Made by a program: the position numbers and the translations under genes. The notes under the pieces were generated by a model that was given only the letters and a program-made list of their open reading frames with translations, had not been told where the DNA came from and made no database searches. From positions 1 through 64,000 of the forward strand of contig NZ_JAELUP010000003.1 of NCBI RefSeq assembly GCF_016424485.1: a stretch of 64,000 nucleotides of DNA, given 5' to 3'. This DNA is from Paenibacillus roseus. GTDB lineage: Bacteria; Bacillota; Bacilli; Paenibacillales; Paenibacillaceae. Below, in pieces: positions 8,418 through 17,654 of this stretch; positions within the stretch are counted from its first letter, which is position 1; the number at the start of each line of letters is the position of its first letter.

Positions 8418-9206
8418 ATGAAAGAGAAGAATCGCGGGCTCGGCCTGTTTACACTTCTTATCTATCTGTTCCTGCTTGGACCGCTCATTATTATCGCGGT
8501 TGCCTCGTTTGAGCCGGGGAGCGCGCTGAAATTTCCGCCTCAGGGTTTCTCGCTCAAGTGGTATCAGAATATTTTTGAAGTTTCGATGTTCAAGACATCG
8601 TTTGTCACCTCCATGTTTGTATCGCTGGCGGGCAATCTGCTTGCGCTGCTGCTGGGCTTGCCTGCCGCTTATGCGCTTAGCCGCTTTCAGTTTCGGGGCA
8701 AAAGCGCGCTGAATGCGATCTTTATTTCGCCGGTTCTGATTCCTGGCATTGTACTTGGTTTTACCATGCTCAAGTACGTCATTATCACATACAACCTGCC
8801 GGTCTATACGGCGCTGCTGCTCGGTCATACGGTCATCATGCTGCCGTTTATTATCCGGGTTATCGCCTCCAGCCTGGCAAATTTCGATTTTGCAGTGGAA
8901 GAGGCCTCGCTTAGCCTTGGAGCTGGCAGACTGAAGACATTTTTTACCGTAGTACTGCCAAATATCAAGTCGGGTATTATCGCCGCTGTGCTGATTGCAT
9001 TCCTGGAGTCCTTTAACAATGTAGATATTTCCGTCTTCATGACCGGCCCTGGAATCAGCACCTTCCCGATTCAAATGCTGCTTTATGTCGAAAACAACTT
9101 TGACCCGACGATCGCTGCGATCTCTGTACTGCTGATGCTTTTCACGGCGGCGCTGATGTTCCTGATCGAGCGTCTGATGGGATTGTCCTACTTTACCAAA
9201 CGATAA
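8418..9206 (+). CDS. ABC transporter permease (PotC-like)
   Basis: 262 residues, six predicted membrane helices, beginning GLFTLLIYLFLLGPLIIIAV and with the PotC-type extracellular segment FPPQGFSLKWYQNIFE. The EAA loop is EEASLSLGAGRLKTFFTVVL. It starts two bases after the stop of its partner, which implies translational coupling and a heterodimeric membrane channel. Substrate as inferred for the operon, not from this sequence. Confidence 0.87.
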   Translation: MKEKNRGLGLFTLLIYLFLLGPLIIIAVASFEPGSALKFPPQGFSLKWYQNIFEVSMFKTSFVTSMFVSLAGNLLALLLGLPAAYALSRFQFRGKSALNAIFISPVLIPGIVLGFTMLKYVIITYNLPVYTALLLGHTVIMLPFIIRVIASSLANFDFAVEEASLSLGAGRLKTFFTVVLPNIKSGIIAAVLIAFLESFNNVDISVFMTGPGISTFPIQMLLYVENNFDPTIAAISVLLMLFTAALMFLIERLMGLSYFTKR

Positions 9207-9221
9207 TGGAGGCGTGCATCC

Positions 9222-10283
9222 ATGGCCATGCTAACCCTGGAAAATATAGCTGTCGCCTATGACCAGCAATATATTTTGAAAGATTTTAACCTGTCCGTCG
9301 AAAAAGGAAGCCTCATCTCGCTGCTCGGACCGAGCGGCTGCGGCAAGACGACAACTCTGCGCCTGATCGCTGGCTTCCTGGAAGCCAAGGACGGCCGTTT
9401 CACCCTGAACGGCAAGGATTATACGCGTGTGCCGGTTAACAAACGCAACTTCGGCTTTGTATTTCAGAGCTATGCGTTGTTCCCACACCTGTCTGTGTAT
9501 GATAACGTGGCATTCGGACTCCGTTTGCGCAAAGTGAGCAAGGCGGATATCGATCGCCGCGTCCGCAAAATGCTGGAGGTTGCCAACCTGATCGGCTTTG
9601 AGCAGAGATTTCCAAAGGAGCTATCCGGCGGGCAGAGACAGCGTGTCGCCATTGCGCGGGCGCTTGTTATTGAGCCGGATCTGCTGCTGTTTGACGAGCC
9701 GCTCAGCAACCTCGATGCCAATCTGCGCGTGAATATGCGGGTTGAAATCCGTCGCATTCAGCAAGAGCTTGGCATTACGACGGTATATGTATCCCATGAC
9801 CAGGAGGAGTGTTTCTCCATCTCCGATCAGGTCGCGATTATGAACAAGGGGATTATCGAGCAGCTTGATGCGCCGTCTACTATTTTCAAATATCCGAAGA
9901 CAGAGTTCGTTGCGCGCTTTATCGGTTTTAACAACTTCATCTCCTTCGACAATAGACAAGAGGATGGCCGTGAGATTCAGCTTCAAGCAGGCGGACATTC
10001 CTTCCTGGCGATTCAGGGCGAGGGACGCGGAGCGCAACAAGGATTGAAAGGCGCCATTCGCCCGGATGACCTGAAGCTCGGAACTTCGGATGATATTGAT
10101 CTGGGCGCGAATGTACTGCCGGGACGGGTGAAGGTAAGCACCTTCCTCGGACGCAGCTACCAGTATGTGGTGGAAACGGAGCTCGGCGATTTCACGGTTA
10201 ACAAAGAGATGGAACAGCCTTATGTCAGCGGCCAAGAGGTTCGCGTGCTCTTTCCCGTAGAGAAACTGATTTTGGTGGAGTAG
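9222..10283 (+). CDS. ABC transporter ATP-binding protein (PotA-like)
   Basis: 353 residues. Walker A LGPSGCGKTT near 36, Q-loop VFQSYALFPHL, signature ELSGGQRQRVAIARAL, Walker B DLLLFDEP, and H-loop VYVSHDQEE. A C-terminal TOBE-type domain of about 110 residues follows, as in PotA and other CUT1/polyamine ATPases. GGAGG lies 8 bases before ATG 9222. It is the motor of the importer whose binding protein and permeases precede it. Confidence 0.9.
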   Translation: MAMLTLENIAVAYDQQYILKDFNLSVEKGSLISLLGPSGCGKTTTLRLIAGFLEAKDGRFTLNGKDYTRVPVNKRNFGFVFQSYALFPHLSVYDNVAFGLRLRKVSKADIDRRVRKMLEVANLIGFEQRFPKELSGGQRQRVAIARALVIEPDLLLFDEPLSNLDANLRVNMRVEIRRIQQELGITTVYVSHDQEECFSISDQVAIMNKGIIEQLDAPSTIFKYPKTEFVARFIGFNNFISFDNRQEDGREIQLQAGGHSFLAIQGEGRGAQQGLKGAIRPDDLKLGTSDDIDLGANVLPGRVKVSTFLGRSYQYVVETELGDFTVNKEMEQPYVSGQEVRVLFPVEKLILVE

Positions 10284-10310
10284 CCTAAGTTACTTGGAGG
10301 TGCAGACAGC

Positions 10311-12029
10311 ATGCGCGTGGATGTATTAATTGAAAATGTCCGAATCTATAATAGCTACTTTAAGCGGTTTGAGCCAGGCAATACGGCTGTGCTGGACGGC
10401 AAATTTATTTATATCGGGCAGCGGGGGCAGGAAAGCTTCGAAGCAGGCGAAGTCATTGATGGTCAAGGCCGCTACATGATTCCCGGCCTGATTGATATTC
10501 ATCTTCATATCGAAAGCTCAATGATTACGCCCGAAGCGTTCTCTCATGCGCTCATCAAGAATGGCGTCACCACGATTGTGCCGGAGCCGCATGAGATGGC
10601 CAACGTGTTCGGACTTGAAGGCGTAACGGAGATGATCAAGGCGAGCCGGAATTGCGTGGCCGATATGTTCTACGCGATTCCAAGCTCGGTGCCTGCAACA
10701 TCGATGGAGACAACCGGCGGTTCAATCGAGATCGAGGATATGGATGAGCTGCTGCGCACAGAGCGCATCATCTGCCTTGGCGAGATTATGAACTATGTCG
10801 ATGTCATCACGGACCCGGAATGCAAGACCAATAAAATTCTGAAGCATATTCGCGATAACTATCCGCAGCTTATTATTGAAGGTCATGTGCCGAAGCTGCT
10901 GGATCTGGATTTGCACAAGATGATCTATAGCGGCGTCGATTCCGACCATACGCATCAGACGATTGAGGGGATGGAAGCGCGGATTGGCGCAGGCATGTTC
11001 ATCGAAATTCAGGAGAAATCCATGACCCCGGAAGTTATGGAATACCTGATCCGTCACGGCGTTTCCGAGCATTACTGCTTCGTAACCGACGACGTAATGC
11101 CGGATTCGTTCCAGCGTCGCGGCCATCTGAACCATATCGTGCGCAAAGCGATCCGTATGGGCATGTCGCCGGAACAAGCGATCTATGCCAGTACGTTTAC
11201 GCCGGCCAAGCGGATGCGAATGCATGACCGAGGGGCGATTGCGCCAGGCAAGATTGCCGACTTCGTTCTGCTGACCGATCTGAACGAATTGACTATCGGC
11301 CAGGTGTATAAGGAAGGCCGCAAGGTCTATGACGCAGCGGAGTCCTATGAGCCGAAGAAGGCGGAGCGTGCCTTTCCGGCGCATTTCTATGAGAGCGTTA
11401 AGCTGGAGAAATTGACTGAGGCTGAATTTCATGTATCGGCAGGAGAAGAGGACGGCCGATACACTGCACGCGTCATGATGGTCAAGGACGGCTCCACATT
11501 TGTTGAGGAGCATCGGACCGAGGTTGAGGTACGGGATGGGCAGCTCATGTGGCAGGAGAGCGGTTATGGCCTTATTGCAACATTCGAGCGTTACGGGAAG
11601 GGCGGCAGCCGCGCTTACGGCCTCATCGGGGGCGATACGATCAAGCGGGGAGCTGTCGCGACAACGTATTCCCACGATAATCACAATCTGCTCGTTGTTG
11701 GCCATAATTTGCCGGACATGCTGCTGGCGGCCAATGAAGTCATATCCCGGCAGGGCGGCTTCTGCGTTGTAGAGAATGGCGAGGTGCTTGCGAGCCTGCA
11801 TCTGCCGGTGGGCGGTATTCTGACCGAAGAGCCGCTGGAGAAGATGGCTGAGGAAGTTGACCGTCTGATCAGCGCAATGAAATCGCTTGGCTACCGCCAC
11901 TATAACCCGATTATGTCGATCAGCACGCACTCCCTGCCAGTCAGCCCGGCGCTCAAAATTACCGACTACGGCCTGATTGATGTGAACAAAGGGAAAGTTA
12001 TTCCGCTGCTGGTGGAAACGAGTAGTTAG
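10311..12029 (+). CDS. ade: Adenine deaminase
   Basis: 572 residues, full length for the Ade (adenase) family of amidohydrolases, which convert adenine to hypoxanthine and ammonia. Metal-binding HLHIESSM follows PGLIDI near residue 60. Further family motifs are VPEPHEMANVFG, EGHVPKL, SDHTHQTIEGM and VTDDVMPD. The C-terminal adenine deaminase domain contains YSHDNHNLLVVG and PVGGILTEEP. As last gene of the importer/nucleoside hydrolase operon it completes a path from imported adenosine-like nucleoside to hypoxanthine. Confidence 0.93.
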   Translation: MRVDVLIENVRIYNSYFKRFEPGNTAVLDGKFIYIGQRGQESFEAGEVIDGQGRYMIPGLIDIHLHIESSMITPEAFSHALIKNGVTTIVPEPHEMANVFGLEGVTEMIKASRNCVADMFYAIPSSVPATSMETTGGSIEIEDMDELLRTERIICLGEIMNYVDVITDPECKTNKILKHIRDNYPQLIIEGHVPKLLDLDLHKMIYSGVDSDHTHQTIEGMEARIGAGMFIEIQEKSMTPEVMEYLIRHGVSEHYCFVTDDVMPDSFQRRGHLNHIVRKAIRMGMSPEQAIYASTFTPAKRMRMHDRGAIAPGKIADFVLLTDLNELTIGQVYKEGRKVYDAAESYEPKKAERAFPAHFYESVKLEKLTEAEFHVSAGEEDGRYTARVMMVKDGSTFVEEHRTEVEVRDGQLMWQESGYGLIATFERYGKGGSRAYGLIGGDTIKRGAVATTYSHDNHNLLVVGHNLPDMLLAANEVISRQGGFCVVENGEVLASLHLPVGGILTEEPLEKMAEEVDRLISAMKSLGYRHYNPIMSISTHSLPVSPALKITDYGLIDVNKGKVIPLLVETSS

Positions 12030-12044
12030 GTTGAACGAATGTAA

Positions 12045-12114
12045 GTGGAGCAGAGCCTCCGTGTGAAAGGTTCTTCCGATCGCTGTTGTTCCCGGATTTC
12101 TTGAATTGCGGTAG
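12045..12114 (+). repeat. Decayed fragment of the MITE-like repeat
   Basis: TTCTTCCGATCGCTGTT (12071-12087) is identical to the block inside both full copies (4506-4719 and 26680-26892). It is followed by CCCGGATTTCTTGA, close to CCCGATTCCTTGA of copy 1. Ends and target duplications are gone, so this is a relic. Confidence 0.55.
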
Positions 12115-12128
12115 TGAAAAGCAAATAG

Positions 12129-12157
12129 AACACCGTCCCGATTGGGGCGGTGTTTTT
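12129..12157 (+). terminator. Terminator of the purine-salvage operon
   Basis: AACACCGTCCC pairs with GGGGCGGTGTT around a short ATT loop and is followed by TTTTTG. It lies about 100 bases after the adenine deaminase stop. Confidence 0.7.
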
Positions 12158-12331
12158 GTGCAATTAGAAGAGTTAGCCGGCTATGTTTATATGATTTCTA
12201 AAAAATACGATCATGAGAGGCTCCCTTTCCGAAAGCGCTGCCAAACATTTAGTTTGTATTACGAAACACAGCTCTCAACGGATCAAGTTTTAGGGAATTA
12301 TAACCTTGACGCAGTTGTTTTTTTTATGTTA

Positions 12332-12361
12332 ATGTGAATGTGTAACGATACACATTCACAT
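12332..12361 (+). promoter_or_regulatory. LacI-type operator (30-bp palindrome) upstream of 12463
   Basis: Twelve-base arms ATGTGAATGTGT and ACACATTCACAT flank the centre AACGAT. The core TGTAACGATACA is typical of LacI/CcpA-family sites. Related sites appear at 14574-14588 and 14769-14784. A -10 TATAAT follows at 12428-12433, without a clear -35. The likely binder is the LacI-family protein encoded at 13484. Confidence 0.65.
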
Positions 12362-12462
12362 CGTGCTTTACCTTATAGCTGCGATCCTTGATGGTTTTAA
12401 CAATTTTTTAAAGTGTAGTACATGCGTTATAATAACGAACTTTCATACCAGGGAGTGCTGCT

Positions 12463-13455
12463 ATGAACACCATTAGTAATCAATGTGTAAAATTTGTATC
12501 GAAAGGCAAAGCTGAGCTATTAACTAAGGAATTGCAATATGGTAAACTAGAGGGAACAAAAATTTTAGGTAAAACCATTGTTTCATTAATATCCTCGGGA
12601 TCTGAAGCTGGCGGATATATGGCAGATTTTAAGCCAGAACAGTACCCTATGGAAACAGGCTATGCAGCGATTTTGGAGGTACTGGAAGTAGGCGATCACG
12701 TTACTGCGGTATCCGTTGGGGACAAGGTGTTCGCATCAGCTCCACATTCACTCTATAATATTGTAGATGAAAGTGATACAGTGCCTATGCTTGAGGGGAT
12801 GGCGCCTGAGGAGGCAGTGCTTTGTCGTTTCCCTGCCGTTTCCATGACAAGCATATTAAAAACTCAAATTCGCCCCATTGAGCCTGTTCTTGTAACCGGT
12901 TTAGGAGTGGTTGGCTTAATGTGTGCACAGCTGCTGCAACATTTTGGTTATGCAGTCTACGCTGTTGATCCAGGTGAAGGCAGAAGACAAACTGCAATTG
13001 ATTGCGGGCTGCGCCATGTGTATGAAAACATTGAGAATGTTCCTGTTAAGGGGCGTATCGGTTTTGCTGTCGAATGCTCTGGTGCTGAGCAAGCGATATT
13101 GGATAGTGTGGAAGTTCTGCGCAAAGGCGGCGAGCTGGCCTTGGTAGGTGTTCCTTGGTATAGAGGGACAGATACGTTTGCTCATGAGCTTCTGCAAAAG
13201 ATTTTTTATGGGTTCGTAACCATCACTTCTGGATGGGAATGGAGTATTCCGAAGCATCCGACAGAGTTTTTCCCTAGCAGCAATTATGGTAACTTTGCAG
13301 TATGTATGCAGCTAATTAAAGATGGCGATCTGAAGGTTAACGATATCTATGAGGTGAAATCTCCTCGTGACTGTGATGCTGCTTACCAATCCATTATTAA
13401 TAAAACGACCGCCAAAACATGCATTATTTATGATTGGAGAGCACTTCAGGCATAA
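12463..13455 (+). CDS. MDR-family (zinc-type alcohol dehydrogenase-like) oxidoreductase
   Basis: 330 residues. N-terminal GroES-like catalytic domain (SLISSGSEAGGY near 43-54; GYAAILEVLEVGDHVTAVSV) and a Rossmann domain with GLGVVG near 146-151 and the acidic residue of YAVDPGEG that favours NAD. The cysteine cluster of the structural zinc site is absent, as in many sugar-modifying MDR proteins. GGGAG precedes the start. It stands first in the LacI-regulated region, just before the regulator, so it probably oxidises or reduces a sugar intermediate of the downstream pathway; the substrate is unknown. Confidence 0.72.
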   Translation: MNTISNQCVKFVSKGKAELLTKELQYGKLEGTKILGKTIVSLISSGSEAGGYMADFKPEQYPMETGYAAILEVLEVGDHVTAVSVGDKVFASAPHSLYNIVDESDTVPMLEGMAPEEAVLCRFPAVSMTSILKTQIRPIEPVLVTGLGVVGLMCAQLLQHFGYAVYAVDPGEGRRQTAIDCGLRHVYENIENVPVKGRIGFAVECSGAEQAILDSVEVLRKGGELALVGVPWYRGTDTFAHELLQKIFYGFVTITSGWEWSIPKHPTEFFPSSNYGNFAVCMQLIKDGDLKVNDIYEVKSPRDCDAAYQSIINKTTAKTCIIYDWRALQA

Positions 13456-13483
13456 TTGAAATTTTGTTGTAGGAGTTGTTTCA

Positions 13484-14560
13484 ATGGCAACAATTAAGGA
13501 TGTAGCAGAGCGTGCAGGACTATCGACTACACTGGTTTCCAGATATTTGAATCAGCGTTCCGGCGTTAGTCCATCATCAAAGGAGCGAATTCGAAATGCT
13601 ATTAAAGAGTTGAATTATCGTCCTAATGGAATAGCTCGCTCTTTAGTATTGCAAAAAACGCAAAGCATCGGGATAGTGCTTGATAATTTATGTGCTCCCT
13701 TCGCAGCAAGATTAATATCGGGGCTTGAGCAAGGCGCTGAGGATTTTGATAAGGAAAATAAATACAATGTGATGTTTTGCTCTTCCAATGGTGATGCGGA
13801 AAAAAAGAGACGTCATATTAATTTTCTGACGCAGGGAAGAGTCGATGGCATTATTATCTATGGTAGTTTAACGTCGGATGATACGTTGATATCCGAACTT
13901 GCACAATCAACATTTCCATTTCTGCTCATCGAGAACGATGTTGAGGGGATACCTGTCGATAAAGTTGTAATTGATAATGTAGACGGCGCCTTTCGAGCAA
14001 CAGAGCACTTGATTAAGCAAGGGCATAAACGTATTGCGCATATGGCCGGAAATATGAACTTGAAAATTACGCTAGAGCGGATGAATGGTTATATACGCGC
14101 ACTGCAAGATTATCAAATACCAATCTCAAGTGATCTGATTATTCACCCATCCTTTGATTCAATGGAACTCGCCGTAAAGGATGATCGTTATCTCCGAGGA
14201 GATCGCTCTTACTACTCTGCGGGGTACAGAGAGATGAAAAAACTAATTGACGGGGGCAATTTGCCTGACGCGATTTTTTTTGCAACAGACATTAGTGCCT
14301 TTGGTGCGATGCAGGCACTGGAGGAGGCGGGATTGTCTGTTCCTGATGATATTTCAATCGTTGGCTTTGATGATGAGGACCCTAGAGATTATGGTGCGAC
14401 AAACCATAAAATAACGACAATGAGACAGCCGCTCTATGATCTTGGCTACATTGGGATTAAGCGTCTAATTCAAAAGGTGAACAATCCCGAGAGACCAGAG
14501 GAGCGAATTGTTCTTAAAACAGATTTAATTGTTAGGGATAGTTGTAAAAGCAAAAAATAA
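13484..14560 (+). CDS. LacI-family transcriptional regulator
   Basis: 358 residues. N-terminal helix-turn-helix ATIKDVAERAGLSTTLVSRY followed by the hinge helix PNGIARSLV, then a periplasmic-binding-protein-like effector domain (IGIVLDNL near 66; DDISIVGFDDEDPRDYG near 290). It follows the dehydrogenase by 28 bases. Palindromic sites with core TGTAACGATACA lie upstream of the dehydrogenase, just after its own stop and at the start of the GH9 operon. It is therefore the likely local repressor, released by a sugar from the operon's substrate. Confidence 0.9.
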   Translation: MATIKDVAERAGLSTTLVSRYLNQRSGVSPSSKERIRNAIKELNYRPNGIARSLVLQKTQSIGIVLDNLCAPFAARLISGLEQGAEDFDKENKYNVMFCSSNGDAEKKRRHINFLTQGRVDGIIIYGSLTSDDTLISELAQSTFPFLLIENDVEGIPVDKVVIDNVDGAFRATEHLIKQGHKRIAHMAGNMNLKITLERMNGYIRALQDYQIPISSDLIIHPSFDSMELAVKDDRYLRGDRSYYSAGYREMKKLIDGGNLPDAIFFATDISAFGAMQALEEAGLSVPDDISIVGFDDEDPRDYGATNHKITTMRQPLYDLGYIGIKRLIQKVNNPERPEERIVLKTDLIVRDSCKSKK

Positions 14561-14573
14561 TCATGTAGACATA

Positions 14574-14588
14574 AAACGATACACATTT
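14574..14588 (+). promoter_or_regulatory. Partial LacI-type operator
   Basis: AAACGATACACATTT repeats one arm and the centre of the 12332-12361 palindrome; the left arm is not conserved. It lies 14 bases after the regulator stop codon. Confidence 0.4.
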
Positions 14589-14610
14589 TTGACGATATCT
14601 TAATATAATG

Positions 14611-14656
14611 ACGAAAAAACAGTGGTGACACAGCCTTGTCGCTGCTTTTTTTCGTC
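14611..14656 (+). terminator. Terminator after the LacI gene
   Basis: ACGAAAAAACAG...GTGAC pairs with GTCGCTGCTTTTTTTCGT, so the stem continues through the A and T tracts and could work on either strand. It separates the regulator pair from the GH9 operon. Confidence 0.65.
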
Positions 14657-14724
14657 TATTTTACACGAAATTAATCAGAATATCTTAATAATTTCTAACT
14701 TTTTAAAAAGTAAGCGGTTACTAG

Positions 14725-14784
14725 TTGACGATATCAAAGGGTTTTGATATATTCTATGTATAAATGATGTATATCGTTACACAC
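14725..14784 (+). promoter_or_regulatory. Promoter and operator of the GH9 operon
   Basis: TTGACG (14725-14730) and TATATT (14748-14753) are separated by 17 bases. Starting 15 bases after the -10 lies GTATATCGTTACACAC (14769-14784), which in reverse complement shares GTGTAACGAT with the 12332-12361 palindrome. An operator overlapping or just after the transcription start fits repression by the LacI protein. Confidence 0.65.
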
Positions 14785-14828
14785 CACTACATGTTAGTTA
14801 CTTTGATATTGACAGGAGATAATGTCCT

Positions 14829-17651
14829 ATGCAGAATAGCGTATTCTACAAGCAGCTGGAAGAGAGTGGCATGATTCGCCAACCGTTACTTATAGATGAA
14901 GAGGAATACTTCGAGAAAACGATTAAAGATACCGCTGTATTGGCCTCTAGAGTACTAGATGCTTGCAATAGTCTCGATAACTGGACAGTCGATTCGTTAG
15001 CACAAATGTCTTTAAGTTCTGATTACCCCTTAGATGGTCATTCAAGCATTAAACTCGTTTCTCCTACAAGGTTAGATCATTGGCCAGGCAGTTACGCACG
15101 AATTTACTACACGCCTTATCTGACTCGAATTATAAATCATGAGGATTGGACGAATTATGACCGAATTTCCTTAAGTATTCGTCCAGAGATGCCGGGCTTT
15201 AAATTTGTAAGCCTGCACATTCAGTTAGTTAATGAAGGTGTTGAGCCAGTTCCTGATCGATATGAACGAGAGGGATGCCACAATATTAACCTGAAAAATC
15301 ATGAATGGAATCATGTAAGTGTTGAGATTCCAAATGTATCTAGAGATAAAATTACGGCCTTAAAAATTGGCTACGATATGGTCGGAAATGAAAGAGAAGC
15401 TGTTGATCATGCAACCTTTTACTTCTCAGACATGAGATTGGAGACGCTTGAAAAGACGGCAAAATGGCTAGGTTGGGAGCCTGAACAAAATGAAATAATC
15501 TTTTGCGGAACGGGGTATCAACCCGGTGCGATCAAAAGAGCAATCGCGCACTACGGGCTATCACAGCGCTTCAAAATAGTAAACGCTATCACGGGCAAGG
15601 TTGTGCTTGAAAGTGAAGTAGAGCAAATTCAGAATGAGCAGGGCAAATTTGCAATATTGGACTTCTCAGCGGTAAGGGAAGAAGGGAATTATTTAATCGT
15701 GTGTGGCGACACCGTTACACGTACCTTCCCCATTGCGGACACTGTTTGGGAAAACTCAATTTGGAAGACAATCAATCTGTTTTTTGCTGAACGCTGCGGC
15801 TATGAGGTTCCAGGTGTACATAAGTACTGTCATGGCAATGTACTTAGTCATCATGGCGACAAGAGTGTTGTAGCAAATGGCGGATGGCACGATGCAGCAG
15901 ATATGTCACAGAACTTGACCAATACAGCCGAAGGTGTGTATTCCTTTTTCCAAGCAGCGATTAATCAAAAGCATAATGCCGAACTATTCCAAAGGCTGAT
16001 TGATGAAGGAAAGTGGGGGCTTGATTGGATGCTCCGCACTCGCTTTGGTGATGGCTACCGCACAATGGGTAGCGGCGGTTCCGTTTGGACAGGGAATATT
16101 ATTGGAAGCTGCGATCAAATGAATAGCGAAGCACAAAACCTCGCTATTGAAAACTTCATGGCCTCGGCTGCTGAAGCGTTAGCGGCAGAGGTATTGCAGG
16201 ATATTGATTCAGAGCAAAGCAGATATTTAAAGCAGGTTGCTAAAGAGGACTGGGGCTTTGCGTACGAAAAGCTCGATTTCGAGGAATATACGGAGGCGAT
16301 GGACCCAGCGCGTGTATCTTCGCCAATTCTGCTGTACAGCGTAGGTATGCTGGCAGCCTGTCACATTTATCAAGTTGATGGTGATGAGTTCTATCTGAAT
16401 AAAGCCATAGAAATTGCAGAGAGAGTGATGGCATGTCAACAGCAGGATATTCCTGATTGGGACATTCCAATGACAGGTTTCTTCTACCGTGATGAGAAGA
16501 GGGACCAGATTCAGCATTACAATCACCGCTCACATGAATATGAACCAATTATGGCATTGAGCTTATTGTGTCAGCTGCTTCCTGATCATCCGAGCTGGGT
16601 ACGTTGGTATCACTCCATTGTACGATATACAGAATACTGCAAGCAGTCTATTGGAATTACATCTCCATATGAGATGAGTCCAGCTTCGATCTATCATGAG
16701 GATGAAGCAGAGAAGGACGCTGCGCTTTTCTTGAACCAGCAGGCATTTGCACATCCAGGCATGCTTGACGAATACAAAGAGCAGGTTCGTAACGGTCTTA
16801 ATCTTGGAAAAGGCTACTATTTAAGAAGGTTCCCGATATGGTTCAGCTATCGTGGAAATAGCGGGCTAGTGCTTGGCAGTGGTAATGCTCTAGCCTATGG
16901 TGCAAGCATTCGCAATGACTATGAGCTTGAACAGCTTGCCCATAGACAGCTGGAATGGATTGTAGGAAGAAATCCATTCGGGCAATCGTTAATGCTAGGT
17001 GAAGGCTACAATTACGCAGATCAATATGTATGCTTGCCTGGTCCATTATCTGGCTCGCTATGTGTTGGAATACAGAGCTACCGTAATGAAGACGTTCCAT
17101 ACTGGCCGCAAAGCATCAATGCAGTGTATCGAGAAATGTGGATTCACCCGAGCGTGCGCTACTTGCTGCTTGCCAGCCACGTCAACAAAAAGTCCAGAGT
17201 GTATGGCTGGTTATCCGAGCATGCTGATTCCTATGTAAGAGCAGTATGCGTGCTGACGGGAAAAGAATTTAGCGTAAAAACAGCTGCTCGAACTGGTGAA
17301 TTTAGCTTAGAGCTACCAAGCGGAACGTACAGCTTCCATTGTGACGATAAGTCTAAAGAGCTTACACTAGTTAACGGCTCGGAGTATGAGCTTACGAATG
17401 AATTCAATAACTATGCTGTGAAGCATGAGATCGAAGGTCAAACGATACACATTGAGATTTTAGTGACTGGTGACAAAGAAGTGAGCTTTGAATGCCGTAC
17501 TGGCAATGTGGAAGCGGTTTCAGTAATAAGAGCTACTCCAGGTCAAGCAACAAAGCATAGTGCAGTAATAGAGAATAGCAAAAAACCTTGGATTGTTGTT
17601 TTAGTACCTAATGGAAGCCTTCAGGATAAAATTGAAATTTTATCGAAATAG
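14829..17651 (+). CDS. Glycoside hydrolase family 9 protein, no signal peptide
   Basis: 940 residues. An N-terminal region of about 215 residues (TDWTNYDRISLSIRPEM-like beta-sandwich) precedes a CelD-type Ig-like domain (about 215-300) and a GH9 (alpha/alpha)6 barrel. The catalytic-base motif is GGWHDAADMS with D355 and D358; family members usually have DAGD. WIVGRNPFGQSLM is a typical GH9 segment, and E769 in NAVYREMWIHPS is the likely acid. No export signal is seen, so the enzyme should act in the cytoplasm on short imported saccharides, like exo-acting GH9 glucosidases or glucosaminidases, and not on cellulose fibres. AGGAG precedes ATG 14829. It is the first gene of the operon with a sugar ABC importer. 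Confidence 0.8.
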   Translation: MQNSVFYKQLEESGMIRQPLLIDEEEYFEKTIKDTAVLASRVLDACNSLDNWTVDSLAQMSLSSDYPLDGHSSIKLVSPTRLDHWPGSYARIYYTPYLTRIINHEDWTNYDRISLSIRPEMPGFKFVSLHIQLVNEGVEPVPDRYEREGCHNINLKNHEWNHVSVEIPNVSRDKITALKIGYDMVGNEREAVDHATFYFSDMRLETLEKTAKWLGWEPEQNEIIFCGTGYQPGAIKRAIAHYGLSQRFKIVNAITGKVVLESEVEQIQNEQGKFAILDFSAVREEGNYLIVCGDTVTRTFPIADTVWENSIWKTINLFFAERCGYEVPGVHKYCHGNVLSHHGDKSVVANGGWHDAADMSQNLTNTAEGVYSFFQAAINQKHNAELFQRLIDEGKWGLDWMLRTRFGDGYRTMGSGGSVWTGNIIGSCDQMNSEAQNLAIENFMASAAEALAAEVLQDIDSEQSRYLKQVAKEDWGFAYEKLDFEEYTEAMDPARVSSPILLYSVGMLAACHIYQVDGDEFYLNKAIEIAERVMACQQQDIPDWDIPMTGFFYRDEKRDQIQHYNHRSHEYEPIMALSLLCQLLPDHPSWVRWYHSIVRYTEYCKQSIGITSPYEMSPASIYHEDEAEKDAALFLNQQAFAHPGMLDEYKEQVRNGLNLGKGYYLRRFPIWFSYRGNSGLVLGSGNALAYGASIRNDYELEQLAHRQLEWIVGRNPFGQSLMLGEGYNYADQYVCLPGPLSGSLCVGIQSYRNEDVPYWPQSINAVYREMWIHPSVRYLLLASHVNKKSRVYGWLSEHADSYVRAVCVLTGKEFSVKTAARTGEFSLELPSGTYSFHCDDKSKELTLVNGSEYELTNEFNNYAVKHEIEGQTIHIEILVTGDKEVSFECRTGNVEAVSVIRATPGQATKHSAVIENSKKPWIVVLVPNGSLQDKIEILSK

Positions 17652-17654
17652 GCG

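Noticed and set aside
5446..10283. Annotating the transporter as a spermidine/putrescine importer
   Set aside because: The family match is real, but nucleoside hydrolase and adenine deaminase in the same run argue for a purine substrate, so no pot symbols were given.
12086..12337. An 83-codon frame after the adenine deaminase gene
   Set aside because: It runs through a MITE relic and a terminator, has no ribosome binding site and no recognisable product.
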